Assembly: GCF_009733535.1 (NCBI RefSeq)
Contig: NZ_SMMI01000004.1
Span: forward strand, 124,001 to 188,000
DNA: 64,000 bases
Reading direction: 5' to 3'
Source of the DNA: Sphingobacterium endophyticum
GTDB lineage: Bacteria > Bacteroidota > Bacteroidia > Sphingobacteriales > Sphingobacteriaceae
Shown: one piece after another, positions 1-8,142 of the stretch
How the letters are laid out: every line of letters starts with the position of its first letter
Numbering within the stretch: position 1 is the stretch's first letter
Translations under genes and position numbers: made by a program
The notes under the pieces: model-generated
The model's database searches: none
What the model was told of the DNA's origin: nothing
Seen by the model: only the letters and a program-made list of their open reading frames with translations

Positions 1-15
1 CCTCTTTCCTATTAT

Positions 16-1305
16 TTAGATATTTGGAATTTTATATCCATTATGGTATCCTGCTGCTAATAATTTATTGGCTTCGCTTTCTTTAAATTTCTGTTTCTCC
101 TTTTCCCAATAAATTTTCTTACCAGTGCGATAAGCTATATTTCCCATTTGAGAAAATTTGGCAATGTGACTACCTACCTCTAAAGGTGCATTTAGAATAT
201 TTGGATTCTTCGTCCTAATTGCTTCCACAAAATTCTGCATATGAAGGTCTAATCCATTATCAACTTTCTTTTGATAGGGAACAGCTTTCATACGATCCAT
301 TTCAGGAATGACTTCCCATCCATTTCGATCTAAAACTAAGGTTCCATTGTTACCAATAAAGGCAATGCCATGTTCACGGCTATAAGGTCCTCCTGAAATA
401 CTGGTCGCATGTTCCCATTGAATATTGAAATCATCAAATTCATAAACTGTTGTCAGGGTATCCGGTGTATCACCAGCATCATCAGGATAGGCAAACTTCC
501 CCCCTGCTGCCATGATCGATTTTGGATCCGAAACTTTCATTCCTAATAATGCATAATCCAAAAGATGTACACCCCAATCTGTCATCAAACCACCAGCATA
601 ATCCCAATACCATCTAAAATTATAGTGAAAACGATTTGGATTGAAAGGTCTTGTTTTTGCAGGACCTAGCCATCCTTTATAATCAACACCTGCTGGAACT
701 GGGCCATCAGCCTCTACAGGTACACGTTTTTTCCATCCAAGGTATGCCCAAGCCTTAACCAAGCGAATCTTACCCAATTGTCCTGAATGAACAAAATCTA
801 TAGCATCCTTAAAATGTTTTTGAGAACGTTGCCATTGGCCAACTTGAACAATACTTTTGTATTTATCTTTGGCATCTAACATCGTATTACATTCGACAAT
901 AGAATTTCCAATCGGCTTTTCAACATATACAGCTTTCCCAGCTTTGCAGGCATCCACCAACATTAAACAATGCCAATGGTCCGGTGTACCAATAATTACA
1001 GCATCTACTTCTGTATCTTTTAGAAGTTCCTTATAATCCTTATATACCTTTGGCTTCTGACCTAATTTATTTAAATCCTTTAAACGGTCACTTATTACAG
1101 AATCATCAATATCACAGATAGCAGTACAACTAACATTGGAAACTTTAAGTATAGAACTTAGATCTGACCAACCCATACCCTTGATGCCTATTGCACCAAT
1201 TTTCAAGGTCGACTGTTGATTTGTTCTCCCATATAAGGAGGATAAATGTAACGCCGGAAATAAAAGAGCCGACTTATAAATAAAATCTCTTCTGGAAATA
1301 CTCAT
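16..1305 (-). CDS. Gfo/Idh/MocA family NAD(P)-dependent oxidoreductase, Tat-exported
   Basis: Predicted sugar or polyol dehydrogenase of 429 residues. The N-terminus carries a twin-arginine signal (SRRDF at residues 4-8 followed by a hydrophobic stretch), so it probably folds with its cofactor before export. A Rossmann motif (IGAIGIKGMG, 36-45) and the family EKP signature (129-131) are present, followed by the usual C-terminal alpha/beta domain. Exported Gfo/Idh proteins of this kind are common in Bacteroidota and usually act on glycosides or inositol-type compounds; the substrate cannot be read here. It is divergent from the copper ATPase and its downstream neighbour lies outside the window. 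Confidence 0.9.
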   Translation of the reverse strand: MSISRRDFIYKSALLFPALHLSSLYGRTNQQSTLKIGAIGIKGMGWSDLSSILKVSNVSCTAICDIDDSVISDRLKDLNKLGQKPKVYKDYKELLKDTEVDAVIIGTPDHWHCLMLVDACKAGKAVYVEKPIGNSIVECNTMLDAKDKYKSIVQVGQWQRSQKHFKDAIDFVHSGQLGKIRLVKAWAYLGWKKRVPVEADGPVPAGVDYKGWLGPAKTRPFNPNRFHYNFRWYWDYAGGLMTDWGVHLLDYALLGMKVSDPKSIMAAGGKFAYPDDAGDTPDTLTTVYEFDDFNIQWEHATSISGGPYSREHGIAFIGNNGTLVLDRNGWEVIPEMDRMKAVPYQKKVDNGLDLHMQNFVEAIRTKNPNILNAPLEVGSHIAKFSQMGNIAYRTGKKIYWEKEKQKFKESEANKLLAAGYHNGYKIPNI

Positions 1306-1436
1306 TCGTTTTAGGTTTCTTTAAATGTACGATGTTATGCAAATTGATCATAATTTTATAACAATTTATGGAAATTATGTAACAATTCTGCACCGTTTTC
1401 TTATGAAATTTGTTTTAACTATTATAAGAAATTCAA

Positions 1437-4325
1437 ATGAAAGAAAATCATATATACAAAGTCTCTGGAATGACCTGCAACGGTTGCAGAGGAAATGTTG
1501 AGAAAAAATTAAATGAAATTCCTGGAGTAATTGCTCGTGTAAATCTAGAAAATGAAGAAGCAAAAGTTCAATCTGATCATTCGATTTCTACTAATGATTT
1601 ACAAGCCAAATTAGATGAACTTGGAGGTCATTATAAGATTTCAGAGCCGAAAGATATTTCGAGTTCAGAAAAAACATTTTCAGTTTCGGGAATGACTTGT
1701 AACGGCTGCAGGACTAATGTAGAAAAGAAGTTGAATGAAGTACAGGGGATTTCAGCAACTGTAAATTTGGAAAAAGGGGAAGCCAAGATTAAATCTGAAA
1801 ATAAAATTGACTTGCAAGAATTACAAACAAGTTTAAATGATCTTGGAGGTCATTATAAAATTTATGATCAGGATTTAAAAAACGTAGAACACATTCCTCA
1901 CAAAGATTCCACTGAACAAAGTGAAAGTAGTCAATATATATGTCCAATGTTTTGTGAAGGAAAAGATAAAATCTATCATGAACCTGGAAGATGCCCTGTA
2001 TGTAATATGCATCTACGCCCAATTGAAAAGGTAGATTTCAACGCCCCTTCTCATCAAGTCCATGATCATCATAAGCCAGTGCAAAATGAAGGCAATGCTG
2101 GAAAATACTACTGTCCAATGATGTGTGAAGGCGATAAAGTATATGATCAATTTGGTTCATGTCCAGTATGTGGTATGAATCTTGAAAAAATACCTGAAAC
2201 AACTTTAAAAGTGGAATATACCTGCCCTATGCACCCTGAAATTGTTCAGGATCATCCTGGGGATTGCCCTATTTGTGGAATGGAGTTAGTTCCAAACCAA
2301 GTCACAGAAGAGGACGACAAGCATTATAAAGATTTATTGAAGAAATTCTGGATTTCAGTAGCTTGTACTGTTCCAATCTTTATACTGTCTATGGGAGACA
2401 TGCTTCCAGGTCAACCGATCAGTAAGATCATTCCCTACCACATCAACGCTTGGATACAGCTCATTTTGACAATTCCAGTAGTTTTCTATACTTGTTGGAT
2501 GTTCTTTCAAAGGGCATGGACTTCATTTAAGACTTGGAATTTGAATATGTTCAGTTTAATTGGTCTTGGTGCAGCAGCAGCATTTATCTTTAGTCTTTTA
2601 GCTTTCTTTTTCCCTCAAATTTTCCCTGCAGAATTAAAAGGTCACCATGGCGAGGTCCACCTTTATTTTGAATCCGTAGTTGTCATACTTACCCTAGTGC
2701 TACTTGGGCAAGTCATGGAAGCAAAAGCACATTCTAAGACGAATACAGCGATTAAAGAATTAATCAAATTAAGTCCTGCAGAAGCTATATTAGTTGAAAA
2801 CGGTAAAGACAGGAAAATTTCAATTCATGACGTTAAAGTTGGTAATGTATTAAGAGTAAGGGCAGGTGACAAAGTTCCTGTGGATGGTATTGTGAAAGAA
2901 GGTAGTACATCAATAGATGAAGCGATGATCACCGGCGAACCAATTCCTGTTGAAAAAACTATTGACGATCATGTTATAGGTGGCACAATCAATGGAAACC
3001 ATGAAATTCTAATTCGTGCAGAACGTATTGGATCTGAAACTTTATTAGCACAAATTATTCAATTGGTTAATTCAGCAAGCAGAAGTCAGCCTCCTATTCA
3101 AAAGTTAACAGACAAAGTATCCAAGATATTTGTCCCTGCAGTCATTGCAATTGCCATTTTAACTTTCATCCTGTGGAATATTTCTTCGGTACCAAGTAGT
3201 ACGGCATTGGCCTTTTCAAATATGTTAGCGGTTTTAATTGTCGCATGTCCTTGTGCTTTAGGCTTAGCAACCCCAATGTCTGTTATGGTTGGAATTGGAA
3301 AAGGAGCAAAAAATGGAATTCTAATTAAAAATTCTGAAGCATTAGAAAAATTAGAAAAAGCGAATGTATTGGTGGTCGACAAAACAGGAACTATTACTGA
3401 AGGAAAACCATCAGTTTCGGAAGTTATCTCAGGAAATGAGAAATTTTCAGAAAACGACATCCTTCAAATCGCAGCATCTGTTAATAAAAATAGTACCCAT
3501 CCATTGGCACAGGCAATGATAGATAAAGCCAATAAATTAAAACTTCAATTATTGGATGTTATTCAATTTGAAAATATCTCTGGTAAAGGAGTTAAAGGAA
3601 AAATCCATCATATGTCCGCTTTATTAGGAACACCGAGGTTGATGGAAGAACAGAAAATTGAAATATCCAAAAATGACCTTCAAAAAATTGAAGAACTGCA
3701 GAAAAAAGGAAACTCAGTCTCCGTATTAGCTATTGATGGACAAGTTGCGGGTTTGGTTGCTGCATTCGATGCTTTGAAAAAGAGCAGTATTGATGTTATC
3801 AAAAGATTTAAGGAAGAAGGTGTTGAAGTTTACATGTTTACAGGCGACAATCAAAATACAGCTGATATTGTAGCAAAAGAAGCAGATATTGATCATGCTA
3901 AAGGAGGATTATTACCTGAAGATAAATTAAATGGTATTAAAGAATTACAAGCTTCTGGAAAGAAAGTTATTATGGTTGGCGATGGAATTAATGATGCTCC
4001 AGCATTAACACAAGCTGATGTAGGTATTGCAATGGGTACAGGTACCGATGTCGCAATTCAAAGTGCTGAAATTACTTTAATTAAAGGGGATTTAATTGGT
4101 GTACATAAAGCTTTTAAGTTAAGTAAAGCAATGTTGAGCAATATTAAACAAAATCTTCTCTTTGCATTTTTGTATAATGTAATTGGAATTCCAATAGCTG
4201 CAGGATTATTATACCCAACCTTTGGCATTTTGATGTCACCGATGATTGCAGCTGCTGCAATGAGTTTAAGCTCGGTATCTGTTATTCTAAATTCATTACG
4301 ATTGAATGCAGTAAAATTAGACTGA
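1437..4325 (+). CDS. copA: Copper-translocating P1B-type ATPase with tandem N-terminal metal-binding domains
   Basis: Inner-membrane ATPase that exports Cu+ from the cytoplasm. In order: two HMA domains with GMTCNGC motifs (residues 11-17 and 85-91), then three short Cys-rich repeats of the heavy-metal-binding type (CPMFCEG at 169, CPMMCEG at 226, CPMHPEI at 263, each followed by a CPxC pair), then the membrane core. Catalytic marks are TGE (499-501), the CPC metal site (604-606), DKTGT with the phosphorylated Asp648, and GDGIND (848-853). The YN and MSLSSVSV motifs near the C-terminus fit Cu+ specificity. At 962 residues it is longer than the usual 750-830 because of the extended N-terminus. 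A hairpin terminator follows. Confidence 0.95.
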   Translation: MKENHIYKVSGMTCNGCRGNVEKKLNEIPGVIARVNLENEEAKVQSDHSISTNDLQAKLDELGGHYKISEPKDISSSEKTFSVSGMTCNGCRTNVEKKLNEVQGISATVNLEKGEAKIKSENKIDLQELQTSLNDLGGHYKIYDQDLKNVEHIPHKDSTEQSESSQYICPMFCEGKDKIYHEPGRCPVCNMHLRPIEKVDFNAPSHQVHDHHKPVQNEGNAGKYYCPMMCEGDKVYDQFGSCPVCGMNLEKIPETTLKVEYTCPMHPEIVQDHPGDCPICGMELVPNQVTEEDDKHYKDLLKKFWISVACTVPIFILSMGDMLPGQPISKIIPYHINAWIQLILTIPVVFYTCWMFFQRAWTSFKTWNLNMFSLIGLGAAAAFIFSLLAFFFPQIFPAELKGHHGEVHLYFESVVVILTLVLLGQVMEAKAHSKTNTAIKELIKLSPAEAILVENGKDRKISIHDVKVGNVLRVRAGDKVPVDGIVKEGSTSIDEAMITGEPIPVEKTIDDHVIGGTINGNHEILIRAERIGSETLLAQIIQLVNSASRSQPPIQKLTDKVSKIFVPAVIAIAILTFILWNISSVPSSTALAFSNMLAVLIVACPCALGLATPMSVMVGIGKGAKNGILIKNSEALEKLEKANVLVVDKTGTITEGKPSVSEVISGNEKFSENDILQIAASVNKNSTHPLAQAMIDKANKLKLQLLDVIQFENISGKGVKGKIHHMSALLGTPRLMEEQKIEISKNDLQKIEELQKKGNSVSVLAIDGQVAGLVAAFDALKKSSIDVIKRFKEEGVEVYMFTGDNQNTADIVAKEADIDHAKGGLLPEDKLNGIKELQASGKKVIMVGDGINDAPALTQADVGIAMGTGTDVAIQSAEITLIKGDLIGVHKAFKLSKAMLSNIKQNLLFAFLYNVIGIPIAAGLLYPTFGILMSPMIAAAAMSLSSVSVILNSLRLNAVKLD

Positions 4326-4347
4326 TCTCGGAAAGAATTAATTTCAC

Positions 4348-4385
4348 TTGAAGCGGAATAAATATGTTATTTCGCTTCAATTTTC
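4348..4385. terminator. Bidirectional hairpin between copA and MFS gene
   Basis: Arms at 4348-4361 and 4367-4380 pair over 14 bases with one G-T pair, and a T-rich run follows on the + strand. It sits between convergent genes and overlaps the stop codon of the MFS gene. Confidence 0.7.
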
Positions 4386-5560
4386 TTCAGATGGGAAACC
4401 TTTTTGGCTAATAATAGATGTGAGAGCAATCCAATTAAAGCAAATATTCCTCCAACTAAACAGACACCTTTCCAACCTGCTACTCCCCAAGCCTGTGCTG
4501 CAAGCCAAGATCCAAACGAGCCACCAATGAAATAAGTTACCATATAAACAGTATTTAACCTACTTGTGGCAGGTGTTTTTATGGCAAAATAGTCTGATTG
4601 GTTCATGATATGGGAAGATTGTAAGCCCAGATCAATCAAGATAATACCGATAATTAATCCTATGTAGGAATTGCCCAAAAAATAGATAAAAAACCAACTA
4701 ATTAACAGGATAAATAGAGCTACAGAAATTATTTTGTGTCGAGACCACGATTTATTTAATTTCCCGACAAATGCTGCTCCTAAAGCACCCGCCGCTCCAA
4801 TTAATCCGAATGTACCAGCAACTGAAGGACCTACCTCAAAAGGAGGCTGTTCCAAATGAAATGCAAGCGTGGTAAATACTGCACAAAGCGAAGCAAAACT
4901 TACCGCACCGCGAAAGGAAGCTAGCTGAAGTATGGGTTCTGTTTTTGCAAGATGGATTACCGATTTCATCAATGATAGGTAATTCCCTTTAAAATTCGGT
5001 TTCATTTCCGGCAACATCTTATAGATAAAAATCCAGCAGATTACCATCATAATTGAAGCTCCCCAATATATACTTCTCCAACCCCAAATATCACCTACAA
5101 GTCCTCCAATAAATCTAGATAACAATATTCCCATTAATAATCCAGACATGACCATACCGATATTTTGAGACCTGTTTTCCGAAGTTGAAAGATCTGCAGC
5201 CATAGGAACAAATAATTGAGGTACAACAGAAGTGCAGCCAATAAAAAAACTAGCTGTCGACATCATCCATAATTCCTTCGATAAAGCCATGGCTATTAGG
5301 GATATAAAAACAAAAATTAAATCAATGAGAATTAACTTCTTTCGATATAACTTATCTCCTAATGGTATAATCATTAATAAGCCAAAAGCATAGCCCAGTT
5401 GAGTCAACACTGTAATTTTACTGACCTCAGTTTCTGAAACTTGAAACTCCGAAGCAATTTCAGCTAATAAAGGCTGGTTATAGTAATTATTTGCAACAAC
5501 CATCCCTGATGCGATAGTCATTAACCATAATAAAGACGTAGTTAATTTGGGGATTTTCAA
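4367..5560 (-). CDS. MFS transporter, drug/sugar efflux type
   Basis: A 397-residue major facilitator protein with about twelve hydrophobic segments. The first helix holds the NNYYNQPLL motif typical of the YnfM/arabinose-efflux-like group, which export small molecules by proton antiport; the substrate is unknown. The start appears to be TTG at 5560, which overlaps the TGA stop of the upstream NUDIX gene as TTGA and suggests translational coupling; the next ATG (5518) would cut into the first helix. A transport and housecleaning-hydrolase pair is therefore likely one transcript. Confidence 0.85.
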   Translation of the reverse strand: MKIPKLTTSLLWLMTIASGMVVANNYYNQPLLAEIASEFQVSETEVSKITVLTQLGYAFGLLMIIPLGDKLYRKKLILIDLIFVFISLIAMALSKELWMMSTASFFIGCTSVVPQLFVPMAADLSTSENRSQNIGMVMSGLLMGILLSRFIGGLVGDIWGWRSIYWGASIMMVICWIFIYKMLPEMKPNFKGNYLSLMKSVIHLAKTEPILQLASFRGAVSFASLCAVFTTLAFHLEQPPFEVGPSVAGTFGLIGAAGALGAAFVGKLNKSWSRHKIISVALFILLISWFFIYFLGNSYIGLIIGIILIDLGLQSSHIMNQSDYFAIKTPATSRLNTVYMVTYFIGGSFGSWLAAQAWGVAGWKGVCLVGGIFALIGLLSHLLLAKKVSHLKKIEAK

Positions 5561-5979
5561 CTCAAATTATCCTCCATCCAAATTGGCAATGCAAACTGCT
5601 TTAATAAATTAGCTAGCTTCACATTTTTTGCCTCATCTTTTTCAACCCATTTAATCTCATTTAATTCAGCTAAGGGTTTCAAATCTTTCATAGAATCAGC
5701 ATATTTACAACGAAATATATATCCTCTTACTGTTTTCCCATCTTCATTAACTGCTTGAGCTTCATGAACTCCATGGAGAACGCAATCCTTCTCTGTATAT
5801 TCAATATTCAATTCTTCTTTTAATTCCCGGATCAAGCTATCCACCGGCTTCTCACCATCTTCAATCTTTCCACCTGGTAATTGGTAATAGGTAGAACCGT
5901 TCTTCTGAACTGTTAACAACTCATTTTCATCATTAATAATGATTCCAACAGCGATTGTAATGTAGTTATTTAGCTTCAT
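5557..5979 (-). CDS. NUDIX hydrolase
   Basis: About 140 residues. The NUDIX box is complete: GGKIEDGEKPVDSLIRELKE, followed by ELNIEY, giving the G-x5-E-x7-REL-x-EE pattern that binds magnesium. The family cleaves nucleoside diphosphates linked to other groups (for example oxidised dNTPs); the exact substrate is not readable. The ATG at 5979 is preferred; an upstream in-frame TTG at 6006 would add nine residues. It is followed by, and overlaps, the MFS gene. Confidence 0.85.
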   Translation of the reverse strand: MKLNNYITIAVGIIINDENELLTVQKNGSTYYQLPGGKIEDGEKPVDSLIRELKEELNIEYTEKDCVLHGVHEAQAVNEDGKTVRGYIFRCKYADSMKDLKPLAELNEIKWVEKDEAKNVKLANLLKQFALPIWMEDNLS

Positions 5980-6062
5980 GTTTATAATTAAAGAAATATT
6001 TTTCAAAAAAGAGAAATAATGGAATGATTTTTAATATAAATAGGTTGATATTGAATTTATGA

Positions 6063-6070
6063 TATTTTTG
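6063..6070 (+). promoter_or_regulatory. Probable -7 box of the lipoprotein L,D-transpeptidase
   Basis: TATTTTTG matches the Bacteroidota TAnnTTTG consensus, 45 bases before the ATG at 6115. A TTG at 6045-6047 is a candidate -33 element with a slightly short spacer. Confidence 0.45.
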
Positions 6071-6114
6071 TATCCGAAAAGATTACAATCCACTAATAAA
6101 TACCAAACTAACGA

Positions 6115-7155
6115 ATGAAGAAATATTTTTTCTGGTCTTTACTTATTGCTTTTCTAGCCATTGCATCATGTAAGAACTCGTCAAAAACAACAAGTGCTGC
6201 TGAACAAAAGAAACAGGATTCACTAGAACAGGTTAAGAAGGAAAAGGAAGCTGCAGAACGTGCAGAAAGAGAACGTCCTAGAACCGCAGCTGATATAAAA
6301 CTTGAAAAAGATCTTACTTATGACAAGCATACATTGGAAGAAACTTATCCCTACAAGGATACGACTCGTCAATTCCAACTGGAAAAAATAAAAGAAAAAC
6401 TTGCATTTATTGAGAATTTCCAACGTGCTCCTCATCAATACGGTGTCTTACAAAACTATAAAAACCGAAATGGTGAAGCTGCTGTTGTAGAAAATTTTGT
6501 TCGGAATGCCTACAAAAGAGTTTCAGATACTTTAGGAACTGAAAAGTACCAATCTGCACCACTATACAGAGAAGAAAACAGTGCAAAACCCAGTATCTAT
6601 GGTCGTGATGGATCTTTAGTGAGTTTAGAAAGTTCAGATACCTTGAAGATGGTTAAGGTTAATGGAATTTCATTCGATGGAACCTGGTTTGTTCCTAAAC
6701 GTTATGTAAAATCTATCGGAGATTCCTTAAAAATTACCCATGTAAATTTTGTAGATGTTACAAATCAAAATATTTTAACAGTTGAGCGTACTGGTGAAAA
6801 TGAATGGAAAATTAGAAGTATGAATCCTGCAACTTCAGGTCTACATAAGCCTCCACATCAGATGGAGACCCCGGTAGGAATATTTATGGTTCAGGAACAA
6901 AAAACTAAAATGTTCTATTATGGAGACGGAACTACAACGATAGAAGGATTTGCTCCATATGCTTCCAGATTCACAAATGGAGGTTATATTCATGGAGTTC
7001 CTGTTAACAATCCAAAAGGAAAAATCGTAGAATATTCATGGTCATTGGGTACGACCCCTAGGTCACATATGTGTGTCAGAAATGCGTCATCTCATGCCAA
7101 ATTTGTTTATGATACGTCAAAACCCTTTAAATCCCTAGTGGTTGTAATTGATTAA
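6115..7155 (+). CDS. L,D-transpeptidase family lipoprotein (YkuD fold)
   Basis: A 346-residue exported protein. The signal ends in a lipobox (LAIASC, Cys19), so it should be anchored as a lipoprotein. A Glu/Lys-rich, probably coiled region follows (about 25-60). The C-terminal YkuD domain has the His of YIHG and a catalytic motif SHMCVR (317-322) with Cys320 as nucleophile. The usual motif is S/T-H-G-C, so Met319 replaces the glycine. The family makes 3-3 peptidoglycan cross-links or attaches proteins to the wall. It lies directly ahead of a second, unrelated-subfamily transpeptidase gene, though each has its own promoter-like sequence. Confidence 0.85.
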   Translation: MKKYFFWSLLIAFLAIASCKNSSKTTSAAEQKKQDSLEQVKKEKEAAERAERERPRTAADIKLEKDLTYDKHTLEETYPYKDTTRQFQLEKIKEKLAFIENFQRAPHQYGVLQNYKNRNGEAAVVENFVRNAYKRVSDTLGTEKYQSAPLYREENSAKPSIYGRDGSLVSLESSDTLKMVKVNGISFDGTWFVPKRYVKSIGDSLKITHVNFVDVTNQNILTVERTGENEWKIRSMNPATSGLHKPPHQMETPVGIFMVQEQKTKMFYYGDGTTTIEGFAPYASRFTNGGYIHGVPVNNPKGKIVEYSWSLGTTPRSHMCVRNASSHAKFVYDTSKPFKSLVVVID

Positions 7156-7170
7156 AACCTTATTTAACAC

Positions 7171-7198
7171 TTTGATTGTCATATTTTTCCTAGCTTTG
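7171..7198 (+). promoter_or_regulatory. Bacteroidota promoter ahead of YkuD_2 gene
   Basis: TTTG at 7171-7174 and TAGCTTTG at 7191-7198 are separated by 16 bases, close to the usual spacing. The ATG at 7225 follows 26 bases later. Confidence 0.5.
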
Positions 7199-7224
7199 TA
7201 TTAGAAGACTAGGAAAATGTGCTT

Positions 7225-8010
7225 ATGAATAAACTATTGATTATTTCATTATGGGCTATTGCTACCTCCAGTATTTCTGGAGACCTAAACAAATCTCAGC
7301 AAGTAAACGCTCCTATTGAAATCAACCAAACAAAAGTAGAATTAGAGAAAGACCCTGTTAAAGAGTTGTATGATGAAATGAAGTTGCAAGGGATCATTAA
7401 GTGGGACGCCTTCGAGCAAGCTATGCAAGGTTATAACCAATTAAGCCCGAAAAACAGAAACATCATGACGATAATTGACTTTACCCTACCATCTACCGAG
7501 AAAAGGATGTATGTCTTAGACATGAAAGCAAAAAAGCTTATATTCCACAACATCGTTTCTCATGGCAGAAATAGCGGCGAAAAGTTTGCTACGTCATTCT
7601 CAAACAAACATGGATCTTTTCAGAGTTCTCTAGGTTTCTATTTTGCAGAGGAAACCTATAATGGAGGAAATGGATTCTCATTAAGACTAGATGGTTTGGA
7701 AAAAGGAATCAATGATCAAGCTAGACCAAGAGCAATCGTGGTACACGGCGCAGATTATTGTAGTACGAATATTATAAAGTCAACTGGAAGGTTAGGAAGA
7801 AGTTATGGTTGCCCTGCCCTACCAAGAGAATTGACTAAACCAATCATCAATACAATCAAGGGAGGTAGCCTGATGTATATTTACGCCGGAAATAAAGAAT
7901 ATTTAGCAAGCACAAAACTTGTTAAGAAAAACCCTTTATTACCATCCAATACATTGATTGCCACCCAACATGATGAGGAAACAACAAAATCTAAAACCGT
8001 ATTAAATTAG
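7225..8010 (+). CDS. Murein L,D-transpeptidase catalytic domain protein (YkuD_2 type)
   Basis: A 261-residue exported protein with a short N-terminal signal (LLIISLWAIATSS). The motif VVHGADYC and the later GRSYGCPALP with Cys196 fit the YkuD_2 subfamily, which differs from classical L,D-transpeptidases in the spacing and in the YGCP motif. A role in peptidoglycan cross-linking or trimming in the periplasm is inferred from the family. The ATG at 7225 is preferred to the GTG two codons upstream. A strong terminator follows at 8040. Confidence 0.85.
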   Translation: MNKLLIISLWAIATSSISGDLNKSQQVNAPIEINQTKVELEKDPVKELYDEMKLQGIIKWDAFEQAMQGYNQLSPKNRNIMTIIDFTLPSTEKRMYVLDMKAKKLIFHNIVSHGRNSGEKFATSFSNKHGSFQSSLGFYFAEETYNGGNGFSLRLDGLEKGINDQARPRAIVVHGADYCSTNIIKSTGRLGRSYGCPALPRELTKPIINTIKGGSLMYIYAGNKEYLASTKLVKKNPLLPSNTLIATQHDEETTKSKTVLN

Positions 8011-8039
8011 ATTTAAAAGACATTTGAATACAATAAACC

Positions 8040-8072
8040 AAAAGCCCACAAGAAAATTGTGGGCTTTTTTTT
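8040..8072 (+). terminator. Rho-independent terminator after YkuD_2 gene
   Basis: Stem arms 8041-8051 and 8057-8067 pair perfectly over 11 bases with a five-base loop, followed by a run of eight T. Confidence 0.9.
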
Positions 8073-8095
8073 GATCTATTTAATTGACTTATAAT

Positions 8096-8127
8096 AAAAA
8101 CGGTCAAGATAAATCTTGACCGTTTTT
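8096..8127 (-). terminator. Terminator of the purF-like gene, probably bidirectional
   Basis: Perfect 10-base arms (8101-8110, 8113-8122) with A-run on one side and T-run on the other, just downstream of the minus-strand gene. Confidence 0.85.
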
Positions 8128-8142
8128 AAATATTTTATTAGA

